DNA of 61,089 nucleotides from Chloroflexota bacterium (lineage in GTDB: Bacteria > Chloroflexota > Anaerolineae > Aggregatilineales > Phototrophicaceae), in the NCBI GenBank assembly GCA_028873975.1, contig JAPPMO010000012.1:1-61089 (forward strand), in the 5' to 3' direction. This document shows, in pieces, positions 35,085 through 44,503 of the stretch. A program made the translations under genes and the position numbers. The notes under the pieces are model-generated. The model saw only the letters and a list, made by a program, of their open reading frames with translations, was not told where the DNA came from and searched no databases. Within the stretch, counting starts at the first letter, position 1; each line of letters starts with the position of its first letter.

Positions 35085-35777
35085 TTACGGTAGGGGCGCG
35101 CCGTCCACTATGACGCCGTCGACAAGCGTCAACACGCGATCCATCTGCGACGCCAGGGACCGATCATGCGTGACCAGAACCACCGTGGTCCCCTTCTCAG
35201 CGCGGATCCTGTTTAAGGCTTCCATCACGGTATCCCCGGAAACTGTATCCAGATTGCCCGTTGGTTCGTCCGCCAGCAGTATCGGCGGATCGTTTGCCAA
35301 GGCTCTGGCTATTGCCACTCGCTGCTGCTGGCCGCCGCTGAGCTCGTTCGGCCGATGATGAAACCGGTCGCCCAGGCCGAGCATGTCGAGCAACTCCATA
35401 GCGCGGCGATTGGGTTTGTGCCGGGGGACCTGGGCAAATTCAATTGGCAGCGCGACGTTCTCCAGCGCGGTCAAAGTGGGGATCAGGTTAAAGAACTGAA
35501 AGATAAACCCGATCTTGCGGTTTCGTATATCCGTCAGTTGATTCTCGCTCATCCGCGTGATGTCGACGCCATCTATTTCGATCCTGCCGTCAGTCGGGCT
35601 GTCCAAGCCGCCGATGATTCCCAGCAGCGTGCTCTTGCCGCTTCCCGAGGGACCAATGATGCCCACCATTTCTTTAGGGAGTATCTCCAAATTGACCCCG
35701 CGCAGCGCATGAACGAAGTGGCTGCCCAACTTGAGATTTCGCGTGATATCGTTAGCTCTAATGACCGGCTGTGGCAT
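35085..35777 (-). CDS. ABC transporter ATP-binding protein, LolD/MacB/FtsE-like
   Basis: A 230-residue ATPase with GPSGSGKST (Walker A), FQFFNLIPTLTALENVALP (Q-loop), LSGGQQQRVAIARAL (signature), LLADEPTGNLD (Walker B) and VTHD (H-loop). The QRVAIARALANDPPILLADEPTGNLD block is characteristic of the MacB/LolD/FtsE group that works with FtsX-like permeases. No such permease is nearby. It begins about 150 bases after rnj on the same strand. Confidence 0.88.
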   Translation of the reverse strand: MPQPVIRANDITRNLKLGSHFVHALRGVNLEILPKEMVGIIGPSGSGKSTLLGIIGGLDSPTDGRIEIDGVDITRMSENQLTDIRNRKIGFIFQFFNLIPTLTALENVALPIEFAQVPRHKPNRRAMELLDMLGLGDRFHHRPNELSGGQQQRVAIARALANDPPILLADEPTGNLDTVSGDTVMEALNRIRAEKGTTVVLVTHDRSLASQMDRVLTLVDGVIVDGAPLP

Positions 35778-35924
35778 AGATGAGCGCTCTCCAGAATCTG
35801 CCTGCTACTCGTCGAATACGGCGCTCAAGCTACTTGGTTGCATCGCGAGCTTGTAGCGCGTCGGTTCGTCGACGCGAAAACCGGCGCCAGGCGCTGAAAC
35901 TGCAACAAAGGCGGAGGGGATGTC

Positions 35925-37583
35925 CTAGATCTCGTTGACAATGCTGAAAATCATGGGGCGGCGCTTGGTCTCGCTGTAGATCAGTTTTCCCAGACTGTCC
36001 TCAACCAGGTGCCTTCGATTCCCGTTGGCGCGTTGACTGCCATTGACAACTTCTGTCACATTCTCTCGAATTTGCTCCAAAAAGTCCTCGGCGGCTTTGA
36101 GATAGACAAAGCCGCGAGAAATGATCCTCGGCTCGTCAACGAGTTTTCCTGTGGCTTGGTCGATATTGATGCTTACCAGCATGAAGCCGTCGCGCGCCAG
36201 TATCTCCCGGTCGCGGATGACAGCCGGTCCCACATCGCCCACGCCGCTTCCGTCGACGAACACATATCCGCCCGGCATCCGCTCGCCGATTGCGATTCCG
36301 TTTTTGGACAACTCGATTGTGGCGCCGTTTTCGATGGTAATCACGTTCTCCGCGGCGATACCGTTTTCGCGAGCCAATTTCGCGTGAAGATGCAAGTGGC
36401 GGATCTCGCCATGCACGGGGACCAGATACTTCGGCTGCGTCAGATTCAACATCAGACGCATCTCCTCCTGGCAGGCGTGGCCCGATACATGCACCGCTTC
36501 GATCGCGTCATAGATGACATCAGCGCCGCGCTGCATCAGCCGATTGATAGTGCGGTACACCATTTCTTCGTTGCCGGGAATCGGATGAGAGGACAAGATG
36601 ATCGTATCGTCCTTGCGCACATCCAGTTGACGATGACGCCCAGCCGCCAGTTTGCCAAGGACGGCGGATGGTTCGCCTTGCGAGCCGGTAACCATGAAAA
36701 CGACCTTGTGCGGCGGCAAAGTCTGCGCCCGGCCAATGTCAACCAGAATATCGCCCTCAGCGTCAAGATAACCGAGCTTGCGGGCGATCTTGGCATATTC
36801 CGACATGGTATACCCGGTTATGCAGACTTTCCTTTTATGAATCCGGGCGGCATTAACGACCTGCTGCACGCGGGAGATCAAGGAGGCGAAGGTCGCAACC
36901 ATGATTCTTCCTTTGGCATTGCGGAATACGCGGTCGAGGGCATCTCCAATCACCGCTTCCGACTTTGTCCATCCGGATTTGTCGGCATTGGTGCTATCCG
37001 CCAACAAGAGCGTTACGCCCCTGCGAGCGAAGCTGGCGAGACGGGCGTAATCCGTCTTTCGGCCGTGAACCGGCGTGTTGTCGAATTTGTAGTCTCCTGT
37101 ATGGACGACCATACCGTGCGGTGTCTCGATGCCGAAGCCGACGCAATCAGGTATGCTGTGGCAAACGTGAAAGCTATGCAATTTGAAAGGTCCGATACGC
37201 AGTTCGTCGCCCGCGTTAAAGGAGCGCAGATCGGTTTCCTTTAACAGGCGCGCGTTTTTGAGTTTGACTTGCAGCAAGCCCCTGGTCAAAGGCGTGGCAA
37301 AAAGTGGCAGATCCGGAAAAGACTGCACCAAATGCTGGACGGCGCCGATATGATCTTCGTGCCCGTGTGTGAAGCAGCAGCCGTGCAATACGATGTCATC
37401 GCGCTCTTCAAGCCAGCGAAAATCGGGAATGATATAATCGACGCCATGCATGTCGTTGGCCGGGAACATAATGCCGCAATCGAGCAGGAATCCGTCCCCG
37501 TTCAATTCGAACAAGGTCATATTCTTGCCGATTTCTCCCAAACCTCCAATGGGCGTGATTTTGAAAATTGCTTCTGTAGCCAT
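35925..37583 (-). CDS. rnj: Ribonuclease J
   Basis: A 552-residue metallo-beta-lactamase/beta-CASP nuclease that degrades and processes mRNA and rRNA. The zinc motif HGHEDHIG is at residues 73-80; further motifs are VVHTGDYKFD, LLLADSTNADK, IIVLSSHPIPGNE-type (ILSSHPIPGNEE) and VHVSGHACQEE, then LVPVHGEIRHLH. The C-terminal domain ends near RPMIFSIVNEI. GGAG ten bases upstream of the ATG. It is the first of a minus-strand series continuing to the LolD-like ATPase. Confidence 0.95.
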   Translation of the reverse strand: MATEAIFKITPIGGLGEIGKNMTLFELNGDGFLLDCGIMFPANDMHGVDYIIPDFRWLEERDDIVLHGCCFTHGHEDHIGAVQHLVQSFPDLPLFATPLTRGLLQVKLKNARLLKETDLRSFNAGDELRIGPFKLHSFHVCHSIPDCVGFGIETPHGMVVHTGDYKFDNTPVHGRKTDYARLASFARRGVTLLLADSTNADKSGWTKSEAVIGDALDRVFRNAKGRIMVATFASLISRVQQVVNAARIHKRKVCITGYTMSEYAKIARKLGYLDAEGDILVDIGRAQTLPPHKVVFMVTGSQGEPSAVLGKLAAGRHRQLDVRKDDTIILSSHPIPGNEEMVYRTINRLMQRGADVIYDAIEAVHVSGHACQEEMRLMLNLTQPKYLVPVHGEIRHLHLHAKLARENGIAAENVITIENGATIELSKNGIAIGERMPGGYVFVDGSGVGDVGPAVIRDREILARDGFMLVSINIDQATGKLVDEPRIISRGFVYLKAAEDFLEQIRENVTEVVNGSQRANGNRRHLVEDSLGKLIYSETKRRPMIFSIVNEI

Positions 37584-37896
37584 GTAGGGTTATCTCCAAA
37601 TACAAATGCCCGTCAACGAATGCCGTTGCGGGTTAAGCTGAATTACCTGGTTATGCGAAACTGTCTCTCGATGCTTCCCTCCGATAGCCATGCCAGCTAT
37701 AAACGTTACATGCACATGCCTCTCGACTAGGCATGATCAGGTCCTGGATTAGGGCGTTTTCGCAAACGCCAACGTATTATTCCATACATTGCCGACTTCT
37801 ACAACGCGGGGATGAAACCAGGATGAAGAGCGCGAATTCCTGATTGCTTCAGTCAACGGACATCAATGAACAGTTCCCGGCAAGCAAATGGGATTT
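37584..37896. other. Intergenic stretch between rnj and wecE
   Basis: No gene is visible in these 313 bases. They hold the upstream region of rnj on the minus strand and, at 37753-37770, a perfect seven-pair hairpin just after the wecE 3' end. I could not place the rnj promoter with confidence. Confidence 0.5.
37753..37770 (-). terminator. Hairpin after wecE
   Basis: GGCGTTT and AAACGCC pair perfectly around a four-base loop, about 130 bases beyond the wecE stop. There is no T-run on either side, so it may be a weak terminator or mRNA-stabilising hairpin. Confidence 0.35.
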
Positions 37897-39042
37897 CTAT
37901 TCCCATTCTTCAAAGGCGAACAGTCCCGCGAGGACTTCATCTTGTTCCTCAGGCGTCAGCGAATAGAAGAAGGGCAATCGAAGCAATCTGTCGGCGATGT
38001 CTTCGGTCACTGGACAGTCGCCCTCTTTGCCCTCAAACTGCTTGCCCATGTCCGACAGATGGAGCGGAAGATAGTGGAACACGCTGAGAATGCTCCGGCT
38101 CTTGAGGTGGTTTATCAGCGCCGTTCGACAAGCCAGCGATGGCAGGATCAGGTAATACATGTGGTAGGCTTGTTCGACATGAGCCGGAATCACCGGCAGG
38201 CCGACGCCATGCCTGGCCGCCCATTCCTCCAGGCGCGACTGATAATACTCCCATATATCCCTCCGCCGCGCCTGCACTTGGTCGGCCTGTGCCAACTGCG
38301 CCCATAGATGAGCAGCCAGCAAGTCCGAGGGCAAATAGCTCGAGCCGACGTCAACCCAAGTGTATTTGTCTATCTGTCCACGAAAAAACCGGCTGCGATT
38401 GGTGCCTTTTTCGCGGATGATCTCGGCTCTGTCGATCATCTCATGATCGTTGATCAGTAGAGCGCCGCCTTCCCCGCAGGTGAAATTCTTGGTCTCGTGG
38501 AAACTCTGCGTGGCCAACTCGCCAAAGGTGCCTAGATACCGTCCTTTGTAGCGCGCGAACAGCCCGTGAGCGTTATCCTCGACAACAGCTATGCCATTTG
38601 CGCGCGCTATCGCCATGATCTCATCCATTTCGCAGGCCACACCGGCATAGTGCACGAGAACGATGGCGCGCGTGCGCTCGGTTATCAAGCTCGGGAGCTT
38701 CCTTTCATCGATATTCAGCGTATCAGGCCGAATATCGGCGAAAACCGGCGCCGCGCCACGCAGCACAAAGGCGTTAATGCTGGAAACGAAAGTGAAGGAC
38801 GGCACGATAACTTCATCGCCCGGCTCAATGTCCAGCAAGAAGGCGGACATTTCCAGCGCGTGCGTGCACGATGTTGTTAACAAGGCCCGCGCCACCCCGA
38901 GGCGCTGCTCAAGATAGGAATGACATTTTTGCGAATATGCCCCGTCTCCGGAGATGTGCGACAAAGAGAGACTCTCCGCAATGTATTGCGATTCGGGGCC
39001 AAGATAGGTCGGCTTATTGAAGGGGATGCGATAATCTGCCAT
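37897..39042 (-). CDS. wecE: dTDP-4-amino-4,6-dideoxygalactose transaminase (WecE-like)
   Basis: A 381-residue DegT/DnrJ/EryC1-family PLP aminotransferase. The N-terminus IPFNKPTYLGPES and the catalytic-lysine segment SFHETKNFTCGEGGALL match WecE/RffA closely, as do LEMSAFLLDIEPGDEVIVPS and TFVSSINAFVLRGA. It should aminate dTDP-4-keto-6-deoxyglucose, the RmlB product. It is last in a minus-strand trio with the WecD-like GNAT and a glycosyltransferase. FdtB-type 3-aminotransferase activity is the main alternative. Confidence 0.85.
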   Translation of the reverse strand: MADYRIPFNKPTYLGPESQYIAESLSLSHISGDGAYSQKCHSYLEQRLGVARALLTTSCTHALEMSAFLLDIEPGDEVIVPSFTFVSSINAFVLRGAAPVFADIRPDTLNIDERKLPSLITERTRAIVLVHYAGVACEMDEIMAIARANGIAVVEDNAHGLFARYKGRYLGTFGELATQSFHETKNFTCGEGGALLINDHEMIDRAEIIREKGTNRSRFFRGQIDKYTWVDVGSSYLPSDLLAAHLWAQLAQADQVQARRRDIWEYYQSRLEEWAARHGVGLPVIPAHVEQAYHMYYLILPSLACRTALINHLKSRSILSVFHYLPLHLSDMGKQFEGKEGDCPVTEDIADRLLRLPFFYSLTPEEQDEVLAGLFAFEEWE

Positions 39043-39089
39043 AGATCTGCGAATTCTTCAGTTTCTAATTCAACCACGTATTTTCACGG

Positions 39090-39827
39090 TCAATCCTGGA
39101 ACCATTTGTGAAACCACAACTCTGTGGACCGAGTCACGAAGCCGCAACGCTGATACACCCGCTGCGCCGCGATATTGTGTCCCTGGGTTACTACACTTAC
39201 ACGCTTCATTCCTTGGGCTCGAAACCACTCAAGAGCATGCAGCACCATCGTCTGCGAAAGACCTTTTCCCTGCGCTGACGCCGCCAGCGCAACAAGGCCT
39301 ATCTTCCCCTCATTCGAAACTCTGTCCAGGTGACAAGTTACAAAACCGACGCTTTTTTGATTGACTTCGGCCACTACCACCCAATCAGCGTAATCCGTGG
39401 TAAGGCTCTTGCTGAGCCAGATCTGGTACATAGCAGAGACTTTTTCATTGTTCAGAAAGGGGTCGGCGTAAAACCGCGTCAACCTAAAGCTGTCCCGGGC
39501 GATTGCCGTCAAGGTCTCCAAATCATCCGCACTGGAGGACCGAACGATTGCGTCTCCATTAGATTGCGGCGCCGGCGAATCTAGGTCCTTTCGTTCTAAA
39601 CTGCTGCGAATATCAACGAAGATAAAGCCCTGACGCTGTAGTTCCAGTATCGATGCTTGATCGCCGGCATCCGCAAGAAAGTACAGACACTCTATTTCCA
39701 GTTTCTTGCAGGAATCCCTCAGCAGTTGATGAGATTCTTCGTCCAGGCGGCGGATCTTGGCTTGACCGATGCGATGTCCAAAGTGATTTGTATCCCAAGG
39801 CAAGAATCTGACAAGCTGGTTTTTCAC
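39090..39827 (-). CDS. WecD-like dTDP-amino-sugar N-acetyltransferase
   Basis: A 245-residue protein with a WecD-type N-terminus (FLPWDTNHFGHRIGQAKI) and a C-terminal GNAT domain (VALAASAQGKGLSQTMV, then NIAAQRVYQRCGFV). E. coli WecD uses acetyl-CoA to acylate dTDP-4-amino-4,6-dideoxy-galactose, the product of WecE, and here the wecE-like gene follows 47 bases downstream. Its ATG overlaps the glycosyltransferase stop by four bases. Position and N-terminal similarity support the role; the acyl donor is inferred. Confidence 0.78.
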   Translation of the reverse strand: MKNQLVRFLPWDTNHFGHRIGQAKIRRLDEESHQLLRDSCKKLEIECLYFLADAGDQASILELQRQGFIFVDIRSSLERKDLDSPAPQSNGDAIVRSSSADDLETLTAIARDSFRLTRFYADPFLNNEKVSAMYQIWLSKSLTTDYADWVVVAEVNQKSVGFVTCHLDRVSNEGKIGLVALAASAQGKGLSQTMVLHALEWFRAQGMKRVSVVTQGHNIAAQRVYQRCGFVTRSTELWFHKWFQD

Positions 39828-40771
39828 TGTTGAACGGGTTCCTCCTCTTCCGTTGACTGCCTAACTATGTACGCTGGTTTGTCCATGATGCGTAAGTGCA
39901 TTCGCGCCAGGTATTCACCGATGATGCCCAAGGTAAACATCTGCGCCCCGGCAAAAATCGATATCAGCGAGGCTATAAACGTAAAGCCGGGCACCTCAAA
40001 CCCGAAAGCCAAAACCTGACTCAGCAATATATATATGAGGATTATGAGTCCAAACAAGGTCAAGAGCAAGCCTATCACGCTGGCAAGACGCAAGGGAAGG
40101 GTGCTGAAGCCAGTCAGCAAGTTGAAAGTATGAGTGATAAGTTTGCCAAACGAGTAGTTCGATTTGCCTAAGGTTCTTGGAGCATGAGGCGTTGGAATGG
40201 CTTTAAAACGCGTTGTTCCCCAAGTCAGCAAGACATCGATATTGACCAGGGGACCGCTGTAGTTGGCAAATGAGTCGCGCAAGCTGGTGCGGAATGCGCG
40301 GAAAGCGCTAATGCTGCGCGCGGTTTCCGCGCCCATCGCCCCTTGCAAGACCCATTTGCTTAGCATAGAAGCCAGATTGCGCAATAGACTGTGCCGCTGT
40401 CGCTGCGGCGTCCCGTATGCGACGTCGTAGCCTTCGTTCAGTAACTCTACCAAGCTCGGGACTTTGTCAACCGGATGCTGCAAGTCGTCGTCCATCGTCA
40501 CAATTGTTTCGAAATTCGCCGCTCGGATGCCACATAGCAGCGCGCTGTGCTGCCCGTAATTCCGCATCAGCCTGAACCCGCGCACCCATTCGAATTCCGC
40601 CGCCAAAGACTCTATTACCAGCCAACTTCCGTCGTCTCCGTTGTCTTCAACCAATATAACCTCATAACAATTCGTCATCTGTGGAAGCGCTTCGGCTAGC
40701 TGCCGGACAACCGACGCAATGCTCTTCTCGCTGCGAAAGACGGGAATCACCACGGATACAGAGGACATCAT
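39824..40771 (-). CDS. Membrane-bound family 2 glycosyltransferase (ArnC/DPM1-like)
   Basis: About 315 residues. GT-A domain motifs are VSVVIPVFRSEKSI, ILVEDNGDDGSW and TMDDDLQHPVDKVP (the DDD metal site). Two hydrophobic helices at the C-terminus (around LASVIGLLLTLFGLIILIYI and FIASLISIFAGAQMFTLGII) match ArnC/GtrB-type enzymes that load sugars onto undecaprenyl phosphate. An ATG at 40789 exists, but the ATG at 40771 has AGG just upstream. It is the first gene of the wecD/wecE-like operon and may hand the amino sugar to lipid. Confidence 0.85.
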   Translation of the reverse strand: MMSSVSVVIPVFRSEKSIASVVRQLAEALPQMTNCYEVILVEDNGDDGSWLVIESLAAEFEWVRGFRLMRNYGQHSALLCGIRAANFETIVTMDDDLQHPVDKVPSLVELLNEGYDVAYGTPQRQRHSLLRNLASMLSKWVLQGAMGAETARSISAFRAFRTSLRDSFANYSGPLVNIDVLLTWGTTRFKAIPTPHAPRTLGKSNYSFGKLITHTFNLLTGFSTLPLRLASVIGLLLTLFGLIILIYILLSQVLAFGFEVPGFTFIASLISIFAGAQMFTLGIIGEYLARMHLRIMDKPAYIVRQSTEEEEPVQQ

Positions 40772-40970
40772 TAGAACCTGTTCATGCAAACTGAGGCGCT
40801 AGTGCCACAAACAGACGGACTATTATGCCTGAGCGTGGCTGGAGCTTCGCTGCCCCCGCAAAGATTATGCGCTCGCGGGCGGAATAAACATAGGGGAAAT
40901 TCAGCAAGGCGGGCTTGGAGGGCTGATTTAGGCTACTTGCGATTGCTCTGGCTTCGTTCTAATGGACCAG

Positions 40971-40998
40971 TTCAAGCGACCGCATTCTGTGATATAAT
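40971..40998 (+). promoter_or_regulatory. icd promoter
   Basis: A perfect -10 TATAAT (40993-40998) with an extended-10 TGA just before it; a weak -35 TTCAAG (40971-40976) stands 16 bases upstream. It precedes the icd start by 46 bases, and an AGGAG site lies within that leader. Confidence 0.6.
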
Positions 40999-41044
40999 CG
41001 CGCGACTAGATTGACCGAGCCAAAGAAAAGGAGAGCATTGTCAG

Positions 41045-42301
41045 ATGGGTTACGAGCGAATTTCCGCGCCAGCTAGCGGCGACAAGATCACATTTTCCCA
41101 TGGCAGGATGAACGTACCGGACAATCCAATTCTGTTGTTCATTGAGGGCGATGGAATCGGTTACGACATCATGACCGCCAGCAAACGCATTTGGGACGCG
41201 GCGATTGACAAAGCATACAATGGCAGCAAAGCAGTCTCCTGGATGGAAGTCTACGCTGGCGAGAAAGCGGCCGGTGTCTACGGCGGGGATTACATGCCAG
41301 AAGAGACCTTTGATGCTTTTCGCGAATACAAGATTGGCATCAAAGGTCCGCTAACGACGCCCGTCGGCGGCGGTTTTCGCAGTCTAAACGTCACCTTGCG
41401 CCAAGTGCTCGACCTGTATAGCTGTGTGCGCCCGGTACGCTGGTTCAAGGGCGTGCCCAGCCCCTTAAAGCAACCGGAAGACGTCGATGTGGTCATCTTT
41501 CGCGAGAATACCGAAGATACCTACGCGGGTATCGAATACGAATCCGGCTCTGAGGAGAACAAGAAGTTAGCGGACTTTCTCAAGAACGAATTGGGCGCCA
41601 CGAACTTTTTCCCTGATGCCGGTTTAGGAATTAAGCCGATCAGCCCCTTTGGCAGCAAACGCCTGATACGCGCTGCCATTCAATACGCCATCGAGCGCCG
41701 CCGCAGCAGCGTAACGCTGGTTCACAAAGGCAATATCCAGAAGTTCACGGAAGGCGCGTTTCAAAAGTGGGGCTACGAACTGGCGCGCGAAGAATTCCCC
41801 CAAGAAACAATCTCTTGGGACGAAGTCGCCGACAAACACAATGGACAGGCGCCCGAGGGCAAGATTTTGATCCAGGACACCATCGCCGACATTATGTTCC
41901 AGAAGATGCTGTTGCGCCCCCGCGAGCACGATGTCATCGCCACGACCAATCTCAACGGCGACTACCTCAGTGACGCCCTTGCGGCCGAGGTCGGTGGCGT
42001 CGGCATCGCGCCTGGCGCCAATATCGGCGACGAGATCGCCCTGTTCGAAGCCACCCATGGGACCGCGCCGAAATACACTAACAAAGATATGGTCAATCCC
42101 GGTTCGCTGCTCTTCAGCGGCGTCATGATGTTGGAACATCTGAACTGGTTCGAGGCGGCTGAGTTGATAACCAAAGCCTATGAAAAGACGATCGAACAGC
42201 GCTGCGTCACCTATGATTTCGCGCGCCAAATGGAGAATGCCACCAAGGTTGCCACGAGCGAATTCGCGACGCGCATCATCAAGAATATGGATATCGTTTA
42301 A
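41045..42301 (+). CDS. icd: Isocitrate dehydrogenase, NADP-dependent
   Basis: A 418-residue homodimeric ICDH of the E. coli type. Substrate-binding motifs include [16 protein letters not shown] and [20 protein letters not shown] with the regulatory Ser region; [14 protein letters not shown] and [16 protein letters not shown] carry the catalytic Tyr/Lys neighbourhood and metal Asp residues. ATHGTAPKY ends in the Lys-Tyr that fixes NADP rather than NAD. It oxidises isocitrate to 2-oxoglutarate. The gene stands alone with its own promoter and a strong hairpin 14 bases after the stop. Confidence 0.95.
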   Translation: MGYERISAPASGDKITFSHGRMNVPDNPILLFIEGDGIGYDIMTASKRIWDAAIDKAYNGSKAVSWMEVYAGEKAAGVYGGDYMPEETFDAFREYKIGIKGPLTTPVGGGFRSLNVTLRQVLDLYSCVRPVRWFKGVPSPLKQPEDVDVVIFRENTEDTYAGIEYESGSEENKKLADFLKNELGATNFFPDAGLGIKPISPFGSKRLIRAAIQYAIERRRSSVTLVHKGNIQKFTEGAFQKWGYELAREEFPQETISWDEVADKHNGQAPEGKILIQDTIADIMFQKMLLRPREHDVIATTNLNGDYLSDALAAEVGGVGIAPGANIGDEIALFEATHGTAPKYTNKDMVNPGSLLFSGVMMLEHLNWFEAAELITKAYEKTIEQRCVTYDFARQMENATKVATSEFATRIIKNMDIV

Positions 42302-42314
42302 TCTGATTGCTGCG

Positions 42315-42342
42315 GAGGGTGGCGCGCATCCTCGCCACCCTC
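42315..42342 (+). terminator. Strong hairpin just after icd
   Basis: GAGGGTGGCG (42315-42324) and CGCCACCCTC (42333-42342) pair perfectly for ten base pairs around an eight-base loop, 14 bases after the icd stop codon. A run of T is missing (GCCTTGTTCG follows), so termination may be incomplete or Rho-assisted. Confidence 0.65.
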
Positions 42343-42422
42343 GCCTTGTTCGTGGACCGCTACTCCAAGCCCGAGGGACCATCGAACTTCCAAAAGCGCT
42401 GTCGCCTCGGCGCACGCCTCGC

Positions 42423-42717
42423 CTAATTCATCCCTTGCAGAGCGCTGGCCAAGCTAAGTTCCTCCGCCAAATGACAAGACGTCGATTGTCCCGGGGGACA
42501 CTTCACGCAAGGCCGGTTCTTCTTCGCGGCGGATCGCCTTTGCATAGTGACAGCGCGGGTGGAAATAGCAGCCTGAGGGCGGGTCAGCCGGATTGGCGAT
42601 TTCGCCAGGCAGAATGATGCGTTCCTTCTCGACATCAGGATCGGGCGTCGGCACAGCGGAGAGCAAGGCTTCGGTATAGGTGTGAAATAGATTTGCCAGA
42701 AATGGGCTGATCTCCAT
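42423..42717 (-). pseudogene. Remnant of an oligopeptide ABC transporter ATPase (OppF/DppF C-terminus)
   Basis: On the minus strand one frame reads FLANLFHTYTEALLSAVPTP, then PDPDVEKERIILPGEIANPA and SGCYFHPRCHYAKAI, the C-terminal signature of OppF/DppF ATPases. The frame then runs off into GTIDVLSFGGGT while the expected family end (CHLAEEL) continues in the next frame and stops at 42423. So only ~100 residues remain, the ATPase core (Walker A/B) is absent, and there is a frameshift near 42480. It is a decayed gene tail with no opp permease genes around it. Confidence 0.8.
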
Positions 42718-42793
42718 AACGGAAGTTGCACAACAAACCATGTGGAGAGACAGCCCAATCAATAACAGGTGAATGCGAACAAAGCGCTAGGTC

Positions 42794-44032
42794 ATGCAAA
42801 GCGATCCCAGCCCGCCGTCCGCCACTATTGAGGGCAGCTTCCTAATCACCCGGGATGTCAATCGGCGCGGATTGCCATTGAAGCCGATTCTCGCTGTCTG
42901 TATCGCCGCGCTCATCTTGGCCATTGCCAGACAGCAAGCGCTGCTGCTAGCGCCCCTTCTCGTTCTCACACCCCTGGTCTGGGCCGCCTGGAGACTGAGC
43001 AAGCGGCAGCGCATTGTCCGATTGAGAATGGACGAAAGAGCGCTGTCGATTACAGGGCATGGCTACGACATTCTGCTGGAGCCGCCATTTCGATTCAAGA
43101 CGGGCGTTCAGCGTATTCCACCCCAAGGCAAAGAAGATGAGACTTGCTTCGTAAGAGTCGTGATTGATGTCCGCGGCAAACCGCTCGTCTTGGAAGAGCA
43201 AGTGCTGGCCGGGCGCATGCCGCCAAAGCTGGACGAGATCATAGGTTTGTCGAGCGCGCTTGGGATCGCCGAGCTGACCAGCCTCACGCCCTTTCCCGGT
43301 ACGCTCTGGTCCCTGATCCAAATCCTCGATTCGCTCGCGCTCGACCATGATACCGAACAGCTCGACGCCAACATCGCGACGCTTTTCAAGCTCGGTGAGC
43401 GGCAAATGTCCGAGAGAATCTTTTCGCAGGCTATCGACACCTTTACCTCCATCATTCGCTTGAGCCCTGATTCTTCGCTTGCCTATTACAGCCGCGGCGC
43501 AGCCCGCTATTTTCACCGCAGCGAACTGGAAAAAGCCGTCAACGATCTTGTCACCTCGCTGCGGCTCGAGCCGGATCAATACAAATGCTATCGCATGCTT
43601 GGTCTGATCCATGCCCAACTGGGCCAGTGGGTTGCCATGCGCGACGACTGCACCAAGGCGATCGAACTGCTTCCTAATAGCGCGGAACTCTATAACCTGC
43701 GGGGCAGCGCCTGCTATCGCCTGGGGGACTACGACTCGGCACTGGAAAATTTCCAGCAATCGATTCGCCTGGACGGCAGCCGGTACGAAGCCTATTACAA
43801 TCGCGGATTGGCCAGACAGCAATTGAGCTTGTTGGACGAGGCTCTTGTGGACTTCCAGTACGCGCTACAGCTGAATCCGGAATTTGATGCCGCCAAGCGC
43901 AGCGCCATCAGCGTCGAACGGCGACTGAATCAGTCGGACGCCACGCGAAGCCTTCCAGCGACGGGCGCGGCGATCACAGAACCCACCCAACTTGCTGTAG
44001 ATAGCCAGGATAGCCCGCGCGAACAAACATAG
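42794..44032 (+). CDS. Membrane protein with tetratricopeptide repeats
   Basis: A 412-residue protein. Two hydrophobic helices at residues ~32-70 anchor it; a ~120-residue domain of unknown fold follows; residues ~210-380 hold about five TPR units (SLAYYSRGAARYFHRSELEKA, QYKCYRMLGLIHAQLGQWVA, AELYNLRGSACYRLGDYDSA and YEAYYNRGLARQQLSLLDEA, one per repeat). TPRs bind partner proteins; no partner is indicated. The pseudogene remnant precedes it on the other strand. Confidence 0.82.
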   Translation: MQSDPSPPSATIEGSFLITRDVNRRGLPLKPILAVCIAALILAIARQQALLLAPLLVLTPLVWAAWRLSKRQRIVRLRMDERALSITGHGYDILLEPPFRFKTGVQRIPPQGKEDETCFVRVVIDVRGKPLVLEEQVLAGRMPPKLDEIIGLSSALGIAELTSLTPFPGTLWSLIQILDSLALDHDTEQLDANIATLFKLGERQMSERIFSQAIDTFTSIIRLSPDSSLAYYSRGAARYFHRSELEKAVNDLVTSLRLEPDQYKCYRMLGLIHAQLGQWVAMRDDCTKAIELLPNSAELYNLRGSACYRLGDYDSALENFQQSIRLDGSRYEAYYNRGLARQQLSLLDEALVDFQYALQLNPEFDAAKRSAISVERRLNQSDATRSLPATGAAITEPTQLAVDSQDSPREQT

Positions 44033-44164
44033 GCACTAGCTCGGCGATGAGAGCCATTCTCGCAGCAAGCCCTCCGCCATCTGTGAACGCGCTGCATTCG
44101 CCGTGCCAGAATTAGAACTTTGAGTTTTTGCGCCGAGAGATTCATCTAATGCAATCGCCCGCGA

Positions 44165-44497
44165 TCAGCCATCGCGTTCTGCGGAGGGCGGCTGATGATG
44201 AAAATCACGCTCTACTGCGAAATCCGGCGCGAACCTGCTGATCAAGGAGCCGCAGCACACGGTCAACTGCTCTTGATTCAGCGTGTAGAAGCGTTGCCGC
44301 CCCACTTGCCGTATATGCACCAAGCCGGCTTCTTCCAGGCATTTCAGGTGATGGCTGACCGTCGGCTGTTTTACCTTGCCGTCAAGCACATGCACCAGGT
44401 CATTGACACTTAGCCATTCGCAGCACAACTGGAGGCAAATCTCCTGGCGCGTGTCGTCACTCAGCGCTTTGGCGAAGTTCACGAGATCTATGCTCAT
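44165..44497 (-). CDS. ArsR-family winged-helix regulator
   Basis: A 110-residue HTH protein: FAKALSDDTRQEICLQLCCEWLS.. then VKQPTVSHHLKCLEEAGLVHIRQVGRQRFYTLN, split by the recognition helix (PTVSHHLKCLEEAGL). Cysteines at ICLQLCCEWLSV and LTVCCGSLISRF could be metal or thiol sensors, but they are not the canonical ELCVCDL motif of ArsR/CadC. It is transcribed from a palindrome-bearing promoter directly upstream, implying self-repression. The two neighbouring genes upstream on the minus strand are modB and modA, ~90 bases away. Confidence 0.85.
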   Translation of the reverse strand: MSIDLVNFAKALSDDTRQEICLQLCCEWLSVNDLVHVLDGKVKQPTVSHHLKCLEEAGLVHIRQVGRQRFYTLNQEQLTVCCGSLISRFAPDFAVERDFHHQPPSAERDG

Positions 44498-44503
44498 GCG
44501 CTA

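Noticed and set aside
35085..35105. TAGGGGCGCG near the end of an ABC ATPase gene, similar to the palindromic repeat head
   Set aside because: Lies at the coding end of the gene without the palindromic arm; likely coincidence.
36009..37244. 411-codon frame antisense to rnj
   Set aside because: Shadow of a highly conserved nuclease gene; frame follows codon bias and has no family motif.
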